Source: an uncultured SAR86 cluster bacterium
GTDB lineage: Bacteria > Pseudomonadota > Gammaproteobacteria > Magnimaribacterales > D2472
DNA length: 44,146 nucleotides
Assembly (NCBI GenBank): GCA_902517425.1
Contig: CABYCI010000006.1
Location: 1-44,146, forward strand
Direction of reading: 5' to 3'
Numbering within the stretch: the first letter of the stretch is position 1; each line of letters opens with the position of its first letter. The position numbers and the translations under genes are program-made. The notes beneath the pieces were generated by a model. That model searched no databases. It was not told the origin of the DNA and worked only from the letters and a program-made list of their open reading frames with translations. This document shows positions 8,676 through 18,826 of the stretch, one piece after another.

Positions 8676-9452
8676 ATGAAATTGAATGTTTATTATGTTG
8701 ATGCTTTTACAAGTAATTTATTTTCCGGTAATCCTGCAGCTGTAATATTTTCAGACCTTAGTGATGCATCTTTAATGCAAAAAATTGCTGCTGAAAATAA
8801 TCTTTCAGAAACGGCTTTTATAAATTTAGATACTTCTTCTATCAGATGGTTTTCTCCAACATGCGAAGTTGATTTATGTGGTCATGCAACCTTAGCCTCA
8901 GCCTTTGTTTATTTTAATTATTTAACCCAAGGCCAATCGTCTATATCATTAAATTCTGCTAGTGGGGTATTAAGTGTTAGCAATAAAGAGAACTTTTTAG
9001 AGCTAGACTTTCCAAAAGATAATTTTAATGAAGTTGATATGATTGACTTTGTAAAAGAGGCCACAGGAAAGGAACCTATTGAAACATATTTAGGCGATAT
9101 AAATCTTTTTGCTGTTTACGAGTCTGAAGAGACTATAAAGAATATTAATCCAAACTTCGAACTAGTTTCTAAATTAAAAGGGCAAGGATTGATCATTTCT
9201 TCAACTAGTAAAGAATGTGATTTTGTTTCACGTTATTTTTGTCCAAAGTATGGAATAAATGAAGATCCAGTAACTGGTTCTGCTCACACAACATTAATTC
9301 CTTACTGGTCAAAAAAATTAGATAAATCTATTCTTATCGCCAATCAGGTATCGCAAAGAGGTGGTGAACTATTTTGCTCAAGCTCTGATGATAGGGTGCT
9401 AATAGGCGGCAATGCAGTGTTATATATGAAAGGGACTATAGAAATAAATTAA
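8676..9452 (+). CDS. PhzF-family isomerase/epimerase-like protein
   Basis: A 258-residue PhzF/YddE-family protein with the diaminopimelate-epimerase-like double fold. The N-terminal signature YYVDAFTSNLFSGNPAAV is present. The family's catalytic glutamate lies in NNLSETAFI at residue 45, the position known from PhzF. CGHATLAS is at about 68-75 and DPVTGSAHTTLIPYW in the second domain. It is cytosolic. Known PhzF isomerises a phenazine precursor, but most homologues have unknown substrates and no other phenazine genes are here. It is tail-to-tail with the oxidoreductase gene, sharing TTAA at 9449-9452. It is divergent from the exported lyase gene. Confidence 0.88.
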   Translation: MKLNVYYVDAFTSNLFSGNPAAVIFSDLSDASLMQKIAAENNLSETAFINLDTSSIRWFSPTCEVDLCGHATLASAFVYFNYLTQGQSSISLNSASGVLSVSNKENFLELDFPKDNFNEVDMIDFVKEATGKEPIETYLGDINLFAVYESEETIKNINPNFELVSKLKGQGLIISSTSKECDFVSRYFCPKYGINEDPVTGSAHTTLIPYWSKKLDKSILIANQVSQRGGELFCSSSDDRVLIGGNAVLYMKGTIEIN

Positions 9453-10463
9453 ACTTCTATAATTTGCTTTCCAAAATTTTTACCTGTTAGAACATCCCTA
9501 AGTGCTTGTGGGGCATTTTCAAATCCATTTGTAATAGTTTCTCTAAATAAGATTTTTTCATCAGATACTAAATCTAAGATTTCTTTTGTTGCACTTTCCC
9601 ATTCATCCATCCATTCAGTTACAACAAAAAATCTATGTTCAGGTTTTGGATCAAGTTTACCTAATACATGAAATGGAGTTTCTACATTCATCATATCTTT
9701 TTCATTATATTTTGATATGAAACCACATATAGGAACACGAGATCCGTCATTTAATAAAGGAGCGACTGCTTTAGTAACATCACCTCCAACATTTTCAAAA
9801 TAAATATCTATTCCGTTTGGACATGCATCTTTAATTTTTTCATCTAAATTACCAGATTTATAATCAATGCATTCATCAAATCTTAAAACGTCTTTAACAA
9901 AAGAACACTTTTCAGGACCCCCAGCAATTCCTATTACCTTACATCCATATATCTTTCCTAGTTGACCTACGACTGTCCCAACAGCACCAGAAGCTGCAGA
10001 TACCACTAATGTTTCTCCATCTTTAGGTTTTCCAACTCTGTTAAGTCCAAAGTAAGCAGTTCTTCCTGGCATGCCAAGGGTGCCTAAGAAAGAAGAAAGA
10101 GAAATATTAGACTCTGGAACTTTCATTAATGCTGGATCAGAATCTTTTGCTTTTATATATGTTTGCCATCCTTTATGAGCACAAACTAAATCACCAACAT
10201 TAAATAAATCAGAATTACTTTCAACTACCACGCCCGCAGTTTCTCCTGTCATAGGTTCTCCTATCTTAGCTGGAGATGCATACGACTTTGAGTCATTCAT
10301 TCTACCTCTCATGTAAGGGTCAATAGATAGGTACTTAACTTCGATTATGATTTCATTGTTTTTTAATTGAAGTAATACTTTCTTCATTCAGTTTCCAACA
10401 ACCATCTTCCGGCATACCCACAGGTCTTTTGTCTAACAAAAATTGTTTATTTATATATTCCAT
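9449..10463 (-). CDS. CurA/YncB-type NADP-dependent MDR oxidoreductase, frameshifted near its N-terminus
   Basis: A zinc-independent medium-chain reductase of the group that reduces the double bond of enones. The intact ORF from ATG 10387 gives 312 residues with YLSIDPYMRGRM, a GRTAYFGLNRVGKPKDGETL segment, nucleotide-binding AASGAVG and ENVGG. Family members have about 25 more residues at the N-terminus. These are present upstream in another frame, from ATG 10463 with AAGGGG 10 nt before it: NKQFLLDKRPVGMP and WKLNEESITSI. The frames would join by losing one A from the A6 run at 10359-10364, giving ITSIKNNEIIIEV. So the listed span holds the whole gene with one frameshift. Cytosolic; the substrate is unknown. 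Confidence 0.8.
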
Positions 10464-10473
10464 TATTAATTTA

Positions 10474-10479
10474 CCCCTT
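10474..10479 (-). promoter_or_regulatory. Shine-Dalgarno supporting the upstream start at 10463
   Basis: On the minus strand AAGGGG lies 10 nt before ATG 10463, the start of the out-of-frame N-terminal part of the CurA-type gene. The in-frame ATG 10387 has no comparable site. This supports a single frameshifted gene. Confidence 0.5.
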
Positions 10480-10501
10480 ACACTTAGTTTTTAATTCTAT
10501 A

Positions 10502-11083
10502 TCAAATTAGTTTTGTTAGTTCTCTAAAATGTTTTCGACATAACGTTTTATATATTTCATTACCGCCAATAACTATTTTTTTACCTTCAAGAACAACTTC
10601 ACCTTTTTCATTCAACCTAACAACCATAGTTGCTTTTTTATCACATTCACTGCATATAGTTTTTAACTCTTTAAGATTATCAGCAAGCGCTAACAGCTCT
10701 TGGCTTCCTTCAAATAATTTCCCCTGAAAATCAGTTCTTATTCCATAACACATCACAGGAATATTTAATTCATCCGAAATCTTTCCTAGATCATGAACTT
10801 GTTTTCGAGATAGAAATTGAGCTTCATCAACAAATACACAACTTACTTTCTTGAAGTCCTTTCTTTCTATTTCTTTATAGAACTCATACTCTTTGCTAAC
10901 AACTATTGCTTCTGCTTCCAATCCAATTCGAGAAATAATTTTTCCATTAGATTTCTTTGCAATCTCGTGCGGTATGAATAATAAAGTCTTTAAGTTACTT
11001 TCAATATAATTATGATTAGATTGCAGAAGGGCGGTTGACTTGCCAGCATTCATGGTCGAATAAAAAAAATGAAGTTTTGCCAT
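10502..11083 (-). CDS. tdk: thymidine kinase
   Basis: A 193-residue type II thymidine kinase that phosphorylates salvaged thymidine with ATP. The P-loop STMNAGKST is at residues 9-17 and the Walker-B-like DEAQF at 86-90. A structural zinc site is formed by C144, C147, C182 and H185 (CSEC and CRKH). The length is typical of the family. It is cytosolic. It lies 38 nt upstream of the CurA-type gene on the same strand and is divergent from the Smr-like gene. Confidence 0.95.
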   Translation of the reverse strand: MAKLHFFYSTMNAGKSTALLQSNHNYIESNLKTLLFIPHEIAKKSNGKIISRIGLEAEAIVVSKEYEFYKEIERKDFKKVSCVFVDEAQFLSRKQVHDLGKISDELNIPVMCYGIRTDFQGKLFEGSQELLALADNLKELKTICSECDKKATMVVRLNEKGEVVLEGKKIVIGGNEIYKTLCRKHFRELTKLI

Positions 11084-11119
11084 ATAATAATTATATCTTG
11101 ATAACGCTTATATGTATTT

Positions 11120-11353
11120 ATGAAAACATTTGAAGAGAAGGGCATTACTCATTTAGATCTCCATGGAGTTAGGCACGGAGATGCTTCAAGTGAAGCAATA
11201 GATTTTGTTTATCAATACCAATCAAAAATACCTTTAATGATAATATGTGGTAATTCAAACAGAATGATACAAATTGTAGAAGATTCTCTTAATAGTAATT
11301 CAATTATGTTCTCAAAGCCAAGATTTGGTATTATTAGAGTCGAAAAAATATAA
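11120..11353 (+). CDS. short Smr-like domain protein
   Basis: A 77-residue protein that is little more than one Smr-like fold. It starts with [11 protein letters not shown] at about 12-22, the LDLHG hallmark of Smr domains. Then come helix [11 protein letters not shown], strand [11 protein letters not shown] in the position of the usual I-x-G-K-G turn, and a C-terminal FGIIRVEKI strand. The canonical HGxG loop is altered to CGNS, so nuclease activity is doubtful. It is 8 nt before glutaryl-CoA dehydrogenase and probably cotranscribed with it, though no functional link is known. Confidence 0.65.
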   Translation: MKTFEEKGITHLDLHGVRHGDASSEAIDFVYQYQSKIPLMIICGNSNRMIQIVEDSLNSNSIMFSKPRFGIIRVEKI

Positions 11354-11361
11354 AAACTATT

Positions 11362-12519
11362 ATGAAAGTTCAAGATATATTACTTTTTGATGAGCAACTA
11401 ACTGAAGAAGAATTAATTGTTCAAAAATCAGCGAGAGATTATTGTCAAAAAGAATTACTACCCAGAATTACAAATGCAAATAGAAACGAAATTTTTGATA
11501 AAGGTATTTACAAAGAAATGGGCGAACTTGGTTTTCTTGGAGCCCCGATTGATGGATATGGCTGCGCAGGAACAAATTATGTTTCCTATGGTTTGATAGC
11601 TCGAGAAATTGAAAGAGTTGATTCCAGCTATAGATCTGCATTTAGCGTTCAAACCTCTTTAGCAATGCATGCAATTTATCATTTTGGTTCTAATGAACAA
11701 AAAGATTTTTATTTACCTCAAATGGCAAAAGGAGAGTTAATTGGATGTTTTGGATTAACAGAATCCGATGCTGGTTCAGATCCAGCATCTATGAAAACTA
11801 ATGCAAAAGAAAAAGATGATGGATATATTTTAAATGGTTCTAAAACATGGATTACTAACTCACCAATAGCTGATGTTTTAGTGATATGGGCAAAAGATGA
11901 GCAAGGAGTTTTAAGAGGATTTATTGTAGATAGAGATTGTGAGGGTCTAACAACACCGATCATTGATGGCAAATTTGCATTAAGAGCTTCTGTAACAGGT
12001 CAAATATTCTTAGAAGATGTCTTTGTATCAAAGGAAAAAATCTTACCTGACGTTCAAAGTTTTCGTGGCCCTTTCTCTTGCTTAAACATGGCTAGGTATG
12101 GAATTGCATGGGGCGCTATGGGTGCTGCAGAATTTTGTTGGAACGCTGCTCTTGAATATTCTTTGGATAGACAGCAATTTGGAAAGCCTTTAGCAGCCAA
12201 ACAACTTATTCAAAAGAAGCTTGCAGATATGCAAACCGAAATAACCCTTGGACTTCAATCTGTTCTTCGACTGGGTAGGCTTATCGATGAGGATAAAATG
12301 AAGCCAGAAATGATTTCATTGTTAAAAAGAAATAATTGTCAAAAAGGTCTAGACATAGCTAGATTATCAAGAGATATTCATGGTGGAAATGGTATTAGTG
12401 ACGAATATCACGTAATAAGACACTGCATGAATTTAGAAGCAGTAAATACTTATGAAGGAACAAACGACATACATGGCCTTATTCTTGGCAAAAGCCAAAC
12501 TTCTATAGAGGCTTTTTAA
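11362..12519 (+). CDS. gcdH: glutaryl-CoA dehydrogenase
   Basis: A 385-residue FAD-dependent acyl-CoA dehydrogenase. It matches glutaryl-CoA dehydrogenase, which oxidises and decarboxylates glutaryl-CoA to crotonyl-CoA in lysine/tryptophan degradation. Supporting motifs are [13 protein letters not shown] (the region holding the glutarate-binding arginine), [25 protein letters not shown] and the catalytic base E365 in [10 protein letters not shown]. It is cytosolic. Its stop shares TTAA with the convergent S9 peptidase gene (12516-12519). Electrons would go to ETF, which is not encoded here. Confidence 0.9.
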   Translation: MKVQDILLFDEQLTEEELIVQKSARDYCQKELLPRITNANRNEIFDKGIYKEMGELGFLGAPIDGYGCAGTNYVSYGLIAREIERVDSSYRSAFSVQTSLAMHAIYHFGSNEQKDFYLPQMAKGELIGCFGLTESDAGSDPASMKTNAKEKDDGYILNGSKTWITNSPIADVLVIWAKDEQGVLRGFIVDRDCEGLTTPIIDGKFALRASVTGQIFLEDVFVSKEKILPDVQSFRGPFSCLNMARYGIAWGAMGAAEFCWNAALEYSLDRQQFGKPLAAKQLIQKKLADMQTEITLGLQSVLRLGRLIDEDKMKPEMISLLKRNNCQKGLDIARLSRDIHGGNGISDEYHVIRHCMNLEAVNTYEGTNDIHGLILGKSQTSIEAF

Positions 12520-14561
12520 TTTAAATGCTTATCTAAAAAAGTTTCAACTTTTCCATATAAATTCAAAGTTGATTGCTCACCTCTGAAACCATGACCTTCG
12601 TATGGCTCTACATACCATTCATATTCTTTACCTAAACTGTCAAGTTTATTAGCTAATTTCCTAGCATGAACAAGTCTGACGTTTGGATCTTGAGCGCCGT
12701 GAACAATTAAAACTGGAGATTTAATTTTATGTGCCTGTCTTAAGGGGGAAGTTTCTATAATGTAAGGCATATCTTCTGGATTATCCGGATCACCCCATTC
12801 CATTCTTAACTCGTCATAATAGTAGCCAAATCTTCTAGAGTTCCTATTTGAATCCTCCTGAAGCAACTCAAGATCAACAACACCAACATAATTTATACCT
12901 GCTGCATACAAATCAGGTGTGAACGTAAGACCAGCCATAGTTGCATAACCACCATAACTCCCTCCAAAAATAGCAATCCTATCTTTATCAGCAATCCCAT
13001 TATTAATTAAATGATATACACCATCGGTAATATCATCTTGCATTGTTTTGCCAAATTGTTTGTTTGCTGAGATGTAGTGATAAGCTCCATAACCAGTTGA
13101 TCCTCTGAAATTTGGTTGAAAAACTGCATATCCTCGGCTAGCTAGAAATTGCACGTATGGATCATAACCATATGTGTCCCTGGTGTTTGGTCCTCCATGC
13201 GGATGAACAATCATTGGTAAATCTTCACCATTAGAGTTAACAGGTATAGTTAAATAACCACGAATTTCTAATCCATCCCTTGCAGTATATTGAATATGTT
13301 TTTGTTTAGATAATTTTGTTCTGTCAAGCCAAGGCGACCTATCCCATAAAAATGTAAGAATCATATTTTCTTTATCAAAATAATAATAGTCACCTGGGTT
13401 TGTTGAACTAGAAACAGATACTACAACTTTTGATCTATCTGTATTCCATGTAACAGGTCTTACAATTTGATCTGGGAAAGCTCCCTCTAACATATCATTT
13501 GTTGCTTGAACATCATCATCAAAAAATAGCCTTACTGGTTTTTCACCATAATAAGCCACAGAGATCAATTCGTTTGTTTTTTCATCAATTGAGGCGCCAC
13601 CAATCGCAGTTCTGCAACCTCCTGTTGGACCACCAACATCATAATTTTCATCTTCATACATTAACTCAAAAGATCTTTCATCTGGATCATATAAAAACAG
13701 TTTACTTTTATCATTTTCTTCATTAAAAACTTTAGACTTTGTAACGTCTTGGCCAGAAACAAGCCATTTATCCTCAAAACCACTTAAAGGAAAAAAAGTA
13801 GGTGTCTGACATTTACTGGTGAAGTGAATTTCCCATTTGTCAGTATTTGCAAAGTATCTCCATATCCTCCATTCATCTCTATAATTTCCGATAGCTGCAA
13901 GAGGTGTACCATCAGATTTTTCAACTACACCAAACATCGCTTCCTCTTTACCCATATCTGGTCCCATTGCAGTTCTTTTTCTTGACCCACTGAATACGTT
14001 CATTTTGTAGTAATCTGCAATCGCGCCACGCCTATCATTTATGGCAACCATTACGTAATTAGGTTCATCTGGAAGTAAACTTGTTAATCTTGGTTCGGCA
14101 ATAGTCCCTTGAATTTGCTTTAGCGTGAATAATTTCTTTTTCTTTGTTCCATCTATATTCATACCCCATAATGCATACGCATCAATAGATTTAGCAGATG
14201 AGTTTGTAGGGGAGGTTGTGAAAATGATTCTTTCATCAGAAACCCAGCTCACACCTGAAACACTACTATTGCCTTTTCCAGATGTTAAGGTTGTTGTTTT
14301 GCCATTTTCTGTGTTGTACAGCGTTAATTTTCCGCCTCTAAAATCATCCTCAACATATTTTTGAAGATCTGGTTCTATATCACATTTTGAATCTCTAGGC
14401 TGACTAACGATTGTTATATACTTGCCACTAGGTGACATTGACATAGAATTTGAATTTGAATAACAAGCAAAATATTCTGCTGGTATAAACTCATCTGAAT
14501 ATGACTGAGAAGAAAGTAATAAAATAGAAGTAAAAATGCCTAATAAATATTTGTTAAACAT
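12516..14561 (-). CDS. exported S9 (prolyl oligopeptidase family) peptidase
   Basis: A 681-residue serine peptidase of the S9 family, dipeptidyl- or acylaminoacyl-peptidase-like. It has a signal peptide ([22 protein letters not shown]), a beta-propeller half, and a C-terminal alpha/beta-hydrolase domain. The triad is S535 in GGSYGGY, D625 in [13 protein letters not shown] and H657 in EGHGF. A GGPNTRD segment contributes the oxyanion-hole region. It is predicted periplasmic, degrading short peptides brought in by outer-membrane receptors. It is divergent from TonB-dependent receptor 2, and such peptidases often sit next to these receptors, so a shared peptide substrate is plausible. Confidence 0.92.
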   Translation of the reverse strand: MFNKYLLGIFTSILLLSSQSYSDEFIPAEYFACYSNSNSMSMSPSGKYITIVSQPRDSKCDIEPDLQKYVEDDFRGGKLTLYNTENGKTTTLTSGKGNSSVSGVSWVSDERIIFTTSPTNSSAKSIDAYALWGMNIDGTKKKKLFTLKQIQGTIAEPRLTSLLPDEPNYVMVAINDRRGAIADYYKMNVFSGSRKRTAMGPDMGKEEAMFGVVEKSDGTPLAAIGNYRDEWRIWRYFANTDKWEIHFTSKCQTPTFFPLSGFEDKWLVSGQDVTKSKVFNEENDKSKLFLYDPDERSFELMYEDENYDVGGPTGGCRTAIGGASIDEKTNELISVAYYGEKPVRLFFDDDVQATNDMLEGAFPDQIVRPVTWNTDRSKVVVSVSSSTNPGDYYYFDKENMILTFLWDRSPWLDRTKLSKQKHIQYTARDGLEIRGYLTIPVNSNGEDLPMIVHPHGGPNTRDTYGYDPYVQFLASRGYAVFQPNFRGSTGYGAYHYISANKQFGKTMQDDITDGVYHLINNGIADKDRIAIFGGSYGGYATMAGLTFTPDLYAAGINYVGVVDLELLQEDSNRNSRRFGYYYDELRMEWGDPDNPEDMPYIIETSPLRQAHKIKSPVLIVHGAQDPNVRLVHARKLANKLDSLGKEYEWYVEPYEGHGFRGEQSTLNLYGKVETFLDKHLN

Positions 14562-14591
14562 AAAAATTATCCTTTATTGATGTTATGAATG

Positions 14592-14609
14592 TATTGTTAA
14601 AAAACAATA
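14592..14609. repeat. inverted repeat between the S9 peptidase and receptor 2
   Basis: TATTGTT and AACAATA arms (7 bp) surround AAAA in the 245-bp divergent intergenic region. It could be a repressor operator serving both genes, or chance in AT-rich DNA. No clear -35/-10 pair stands out in this gap. Confidence 0.3.
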
Positions 14610-14792
14610 TTATTACATATATAGAAAGCAGAAGTAGATATTTAGATAATCTATTTAAATTTAGTATGCTCGATTTATTTCAAACAAAGTAAATATAAAG
14701 TATTTTAAATACACATTTATTTGCAAAAAAAAGAAATAAATCTATGTTTTTACTAGAAAATATAGTACTTTAGAGGATTAATTTATCATATT

Positions 14793-14798
14793 AAGGGG
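14793..14798 (+). promoter_or_regulatory. strong Shine-Dalgarno of receptor 2
   Basis: AAGGGG lies 8 nt before ATG 14807. It is one of the best ribosome-binding sites in the window, consistent with an abundant outer-membrane protein. Confidence 0.7.
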
Positions 14799-14806
14799 AT
14801 ATTTTT

Positions 14807-17800
14807 ATGATTACAGATATAAGAAACTTATTTTTACTATCTTTATTTACTATTTCATTTGTTGTGGTTGCAGACAATCCAGGTGATGAAGTTGTAACTG
14901 AAGAGCCAGAAGTGGTAACTGAAGAGACTGTTGAGTCTACTCCTGTAGAGACAGAAAGCGATTCATCTGGTGATGAAGCTCCTGCTGAATCAGAAGATGG
15001 AGTTGTTACTCTTGAAAAAGTGACAGTTACTGGTTCAAGAATTAAAAGAAGTCAGGTAGAAGGAGCTACTCCTTTAATTGTTATAACAAAGCAAGATATG
15101 AAGGACAATGGTTATAGAAACCTTACTGAAGCACTTCAAAGCCTTCCTATTGCAAACGCAGCTACTCAAAACGAGTCGCTTGTTAATACATTTACACCTA
15201 ATGCAAACGAGCTAGATTTAAGAAGATTTGGTCCAGGTAGGGTACTTGTTCTTGTGAATGGAAGAAGAATGGCTGATTATCCATTCCCATATAACAATTC
15301 ATCTAACTTTGTTAATACTGGTACTATCCCTGCCGGTTTAATAGATAGAATTGAAATTGCAACTTCCGGTTCATCTGCTATATATGGTTCGGATGCTGTT
15401 ACTGGTGTTGTAAACATTATTACTTCAACTGGAAAAGAGTACAACGAAGTTGATGCTTTTGTAGGACAAACAGAACACGGTGAAGATAATATTATTGATC
15501 TTACATTCACATCAGGTGGTTTCTCTGGAAATCATAGTTGGACAGTTGGTGCAAATATGTATCACATTGACCCTATGTACTACAATGATAGATCTGACTT
15601 CAACAGCTGGGATGATAACCCTATATGGTCTGACCCAAGCGATCCCCAATACAGATCAGATGCTGTTTTCGCAAATTATTTAATGTCATTACAGAGTATT
15701 TCAGGTTATGACTCAACACCAAGAGGTTATGGTGAGTACGGTTATGATGCTTTCGCAGCAAATGGATATTCTTGTGAAGACATTTATCCAGTAGGCTTTA
15801 AATGGGATAAAGGTGATTACGGTTATACGTCACCACCATACTCATACCCAGGTTCTTATTGTGTTCAAGACTATGCTGATGATAGAGAAACAATGATTAA
15901 TGAAAGAGACGAATATACAGTAATGGGTACTTATAGCTATAATTTTGATAATGGTGTTACTTTAAGTGCAAGAGCTTTCTATTATGAATCAGAATCTTTC
16001 CTTAATAGTTTCTCTAGATGGTTCAGAATGTCAGATGTTTGGACAGCAACACCACATACAACAAGACAAGACTCTGGTTTTGCAACATCTGTTGTTCCAG
16101 ATGGCGCAATAGGTTATAACAATTTTGGACGCTACAGATATACAAGAACTCTTGGTGGCATGATGGGTCCTAATTCAAGAAGAGAATCGAATTACACTGA
16201 AGATGTTACTGATATATTTATCGGTCTAAATGGTGTTTATGAGAATGGTTTTGATTGGCAAGCAGGTATAAGTACTACAGAATATAATTCTGTGTATGAA
16301 TCTTCTCCATTAACTACTGCAGTATATGACTGGATTACAGGTGCTGATAGAGGTGACACTACTGATATTTCTGGATTCTATAAGTGGAGAGGTGACTTAT
16401 ATTACAACGCTGCTTATGCATTTGGTGTAGGTTCTTACCTAGGATATGCTAATTATTATTACTCATTTATTGATACTCCAGCTGCTCAAAACCATCCTTG
16501 TGGTGTTGATACAATTGTAGATCCATTATTTGGCACAACATATAGTGCGTGTTTGGCTTGGGATAGAGCTTTTGCTCCAATTCCTGATAGTGCTGTAGGT
16601 GCATTTAATGCTCCTGAAGTAACTGGTGCTGAAACATCATCCACAATGATTGATTATCAAGTTTCAGGGGAGTTAGATTACCAACTTCCTGGTGGTCCGA
16701 TAGCTTTTGCTGCTGTGTTTGAATATCACGAGCAAGATTATTTATTATCTCCAGATCAAAGAAGAATTGATTCTGATAATGAAGTACCAGGAGCAGAAAT
16801 CTTTATCAATGGATCAGCTAGACAAGGTGGCGGTGATAGAGATAGAACTTCGGTTGGTTTAGAGGTACTTTTACCAGTTACTCCAAAATTAGAAGTCACT
16901 GCTGCTCTAAGATCTGACGAATATGATGACGAATCAAGTGCAGTTGGAAGAAGACAGTCAGCTATGATTAATTTTGCATATAGACCTAACGATGACTTCT
17001 TACTAAGAGGTGGTGCAGGCGAGAGCTTTAGAGCTCCTGATATGCATTATGTTTATGCTGGAAGTAGTTCTTATTTCACATCCGTTACTGACTATTTCCA
17101 ATGTTATGCAACAGGCGTTCCTTCTTACCAAGCTTGTGATAATTCATCTACGATTAAAGGAAGATTCCAAGGTAATACTCTTCTCGAAGAAGAATCTGGT
17201 GAAAACTATTACTTAGGTTTTGTTTGGGATGTATCTGAAGGCTTATCATTTACAATGGATGCTTTTCACGTAAAACTTGAAGGTGCTGTAACAAACTTAG
17301 ATGTGCAAGCTATCGCTAATAGAGAAGGTTTTTGTACTTATGGACAAGAATTTGCTACTTGGTTAAATGATTCAAATTTTGCTGGTGTAGACTGTGAGCA
17401 AACATTAGCTTCAATCAAGAGAACAACTCCTGGTGATTTAGATACTGATGGCATTGGTAATTATGATGAGATTACAACATACAATACCAACCAATCATTT
17501 GAAGAATTCCAAGGTATTGACACAACACTAAGATACAACTTCTCAACTGAATCTGCTGGTGACTTTGGATTTGTTTTATACAATTCAAACATTATCTCAA
17601 GAAAGAGAAAAGAAGATGCTAACTCAGATACTTTAGAGTTATTAGACTATTATCTATATGAACCAAGATCACAGCAAACAGCTACGACTACTTGGAGATA
17701 TGATGATTGGAGAGTTTCTTTATTTATGGATAGAACTGGTCATACAGAGCAATATTATGGCGAAAAAGGCGATCCATTTATAACAGCTAACTTATCTGTA

Positions 17801-17962
17801 GGTTATAACTTCTCTGCTGATTTATCTTTAAGAGCAACTGTTGCTAATATTGAAGATAAGATGCCAGAAAAAGATAGCGCCTACGGATTCCCATTCTTTA
17901 ACAGAAGCTACTACAGTATTTTTGGTAGAGCTGTTTATGTGAGTGCATCTTATAGATTCTAA
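14807..17962 (+). CDS. TonB-dependent outer-membrane receptor 2 (large)
   Basis: A 1051-residue receptor with a signal sequence (FLLSLFTISFVVVA). A long acidic Glu/Thr/Ser-rich linker of about 45 residues precedes the TonB box/plug start LEKVTVTGSRIKRS. The plug has LDLRRFGPGRVLVLVNGRR and GSSAIYGSDAVTGVVNII. A barrel follows, ending YVSASYRF with terminal Phe. The barrel is rich in Tyr, Asp and Gly. An aspartate loop DLDTDGIGNYDE at residues 877-888 looks like a calcium-binding motif. The downstream genes encode a complete DUF3450-TtpC-ExbB-ExbD-TonB set, so this receptor is probably its client. The divergent S9 peptidase suggests peptide uptake. The substrate is unknown. Confidence 0.93.
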   Translation: MITDIRNLFLLSLFTISFVVVADNPGDEVVTEEPEVVTEETVESTPVETESDSSGDEAPAESEDGVVTLEKVTVTGSRIKRSQVEGATPLIVITKQDMKDNGYRNLTEALQSLPIANAATQNESLVNTFTPNANELDLRRFGPGRVLVLVNGRRMADYPFPYNNSSNFVNTGTIPAGLIDRIEIATSGSSAIYGSDAVTGVVNIITSTGKEYNEVDAFVGQTEHGEDNIIDLTFTSGGFSGNHSWTVGANMYHIDPMYYNDRSDFNSWDDNPIWSDPSDPQYRSDAVFANYLMSLQSISGYDSTPRGYGEYGYDAFAANGYSCEDIYPVGFKWDKGDYGYTSPPYSYPGSYCVQDYADDRETMINERDEYTVMGTYSYNFDNGVTLSARAFYYESESFLNSFSRWFRMSDVWTATPHTTRQDSGFATSVVPDGAIGYNNFGRYRYTRTLGGMMGPNSRRESNYTEDVTDIFIGLNGVYENGFDWQAGISTTEYNSVYESSPLTTAVYDWITGADRGDTTDISGFYKWRGDLYYNAAYAFGVGSYLGYANYYYSFIDTPAAQNHPCGVDTIVDPLFGTTYSACLAWDRAFAPIPDSAVGAFNAPEVTGAETSSTMIDYQVSGELDYQLPGGPIAFAAVFEYHEQDYLLSPDQRRIDSDNEVPGAEIFINGSARQGGGDRDRTSVGLEVLLPVTPKLEVTAALRSDEYDDESSAVGRRQSAMINFAYRPNDDFLLRGGAGESFRAPDMHYVYAGSSSYFTSVTDYFQCYATGVPSYQACDNSSTIKGRFQGNTLLEEESGENYYLGFVWDVSEGLSFTMDAFHVKLEGAVTNLDVQAIANREGFCTYGQEFATWLNDSNFAGVDCEQTLASIKRTTPGDLDTDGIGNYDEITTYNTNQSFEEFQGIDTTLRYNFSTESAGDFGFVLYNSNIISRKRKEDANSDTLELLDYYLYEPRSQQTATTTWRYDDWRVSLFMDRTGHTEQYYGEKGDPFITANLSVGYNFSADLSLRATVANIEDKMPEKDSAYGFPFFNRSYYSIFGRAVYVSASYRF

Positions 17963-18001
17963 AATATATATATAAAATATATTAAAAACTATATAATATC
18001 G

Positions 18002-18020
18002 GGGCCTTCTAGTAAGGCCC
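18002..18020 (+). terminator. hairpin between receptor 2 and the TonB2 operon
   Basis: GGGCCTT-CTAGT-AAGGCCC forms a perfect 7-bp stem 39 nt after the receptor stop and 14 nt before the DUF3450 ATG. Only a few scattered T follow, so termination may be partial. It would allow a high receptor to low machinery ratio from one promoter. Confidence 0.6.
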
Positions 18021-18034
18021 TATTTAATTAAATT

Positions 18035-18826
18035 ATGAAAAAATCCAGCATATTATTATTAGTATTCTTCTCGATTAGCTCTTTATCTCAAGAGACACAA
18101 CAAAATGAATCAGTTGTCCCAGAAAATCCGGAAGCTCTTGTTAATGACTCAATAGATATTCAGTCAGGAACTATTGAAAATCTTCAAAAGACACAAGTAA
18201 AGATTGATGCATTAGATACTGAATCAAAAAAATTGACAAATGAGTATAAAGATACTGTTGTTGAATATGAAATTTTAAATAAGTATGACAATCAACTTGA
18301 AAGAATTACTAATAATCAGGCTGAAGAAATAGCTAACATCACAAAACAGATAGAAGATCTTGATGAGACTAATAAATATGTTCTCCCTTTACTGGAAAGG
18401 ATGGTAGTAACTTTAAGAGATCTTATTGAAATTGATATTCCATTTCTTATTGATGAGAGAATGACAAGACTTGAAGAACTAGAAGACATCCTATTTAAAG
18501 CTAATTTTTCTACTGCAGAGAAATTTAGAAAAATATATGAGGCTTATCAAATAGAAAACGAGTATGGAAGAACAATAGAGGCATACTCAAGTTCCATTGA
18601 TATTGATGGAGTAAACCTTGCTGCTCAATTTTTTAGATTAGGCAGGCTTAACCTTTATTATATGACTCCTGATGGAGACGAAACTGGCTATTGGAGTAAA
18701 GATGATAACAACTGGATTCATCTTGGTGGAAAATACTCTGATGAAATTGATTCTGCTTTAAAGATAGCATATAAACAAGCACCACCAGACTTTATTAATT
18801 TACCTTTACAAGGAGTAGAAAAATGA
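18035..18826 (+). CDS. DUF3450 periplasmic coiled-coil protein of the TonB2 system
   Basis: A 263-residue exported protein (signal MKKSSILLLVFFSISSLS) of the DUF3450 family. Residues of about 45-125 form heptad-rich coiled coil, followed by IDIPFLIDERMTRLEELEDIL and a C-terminal half with FFRLGRLNLYYMTPDGDETGYW typical of the family. DUF3450 genes regularly precede TtpC/ExbB2/ExbD2/TonB2 genes, and the protein probably assists this complex in the periplasm. Its stop overlaps the next start (ATGA at 18823). Confidence 0.85.
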   Translation: MKKSSILLLVFFSISSLSQETQQNESVVPENPEALVNDSIDIQSGTIENLQKTQVKIDALDTESKKLTNEYKDTVVEYEILNKYDNQLERITNNQAEEIANITKQIEDLDETNKYVLPLLERMVVTLRDLIEIDIPFLIDERMTRLEELEDILFKANFSTAEKFRKIYEAYQIENEYGRTIEAYSSSIDIDGVNLAAQFFRLGRLNLYYMTPDGDETGYWSKDDNNWIHLGGKYSDEIDSALKIAYKQAPPDFINLPLQGVEK

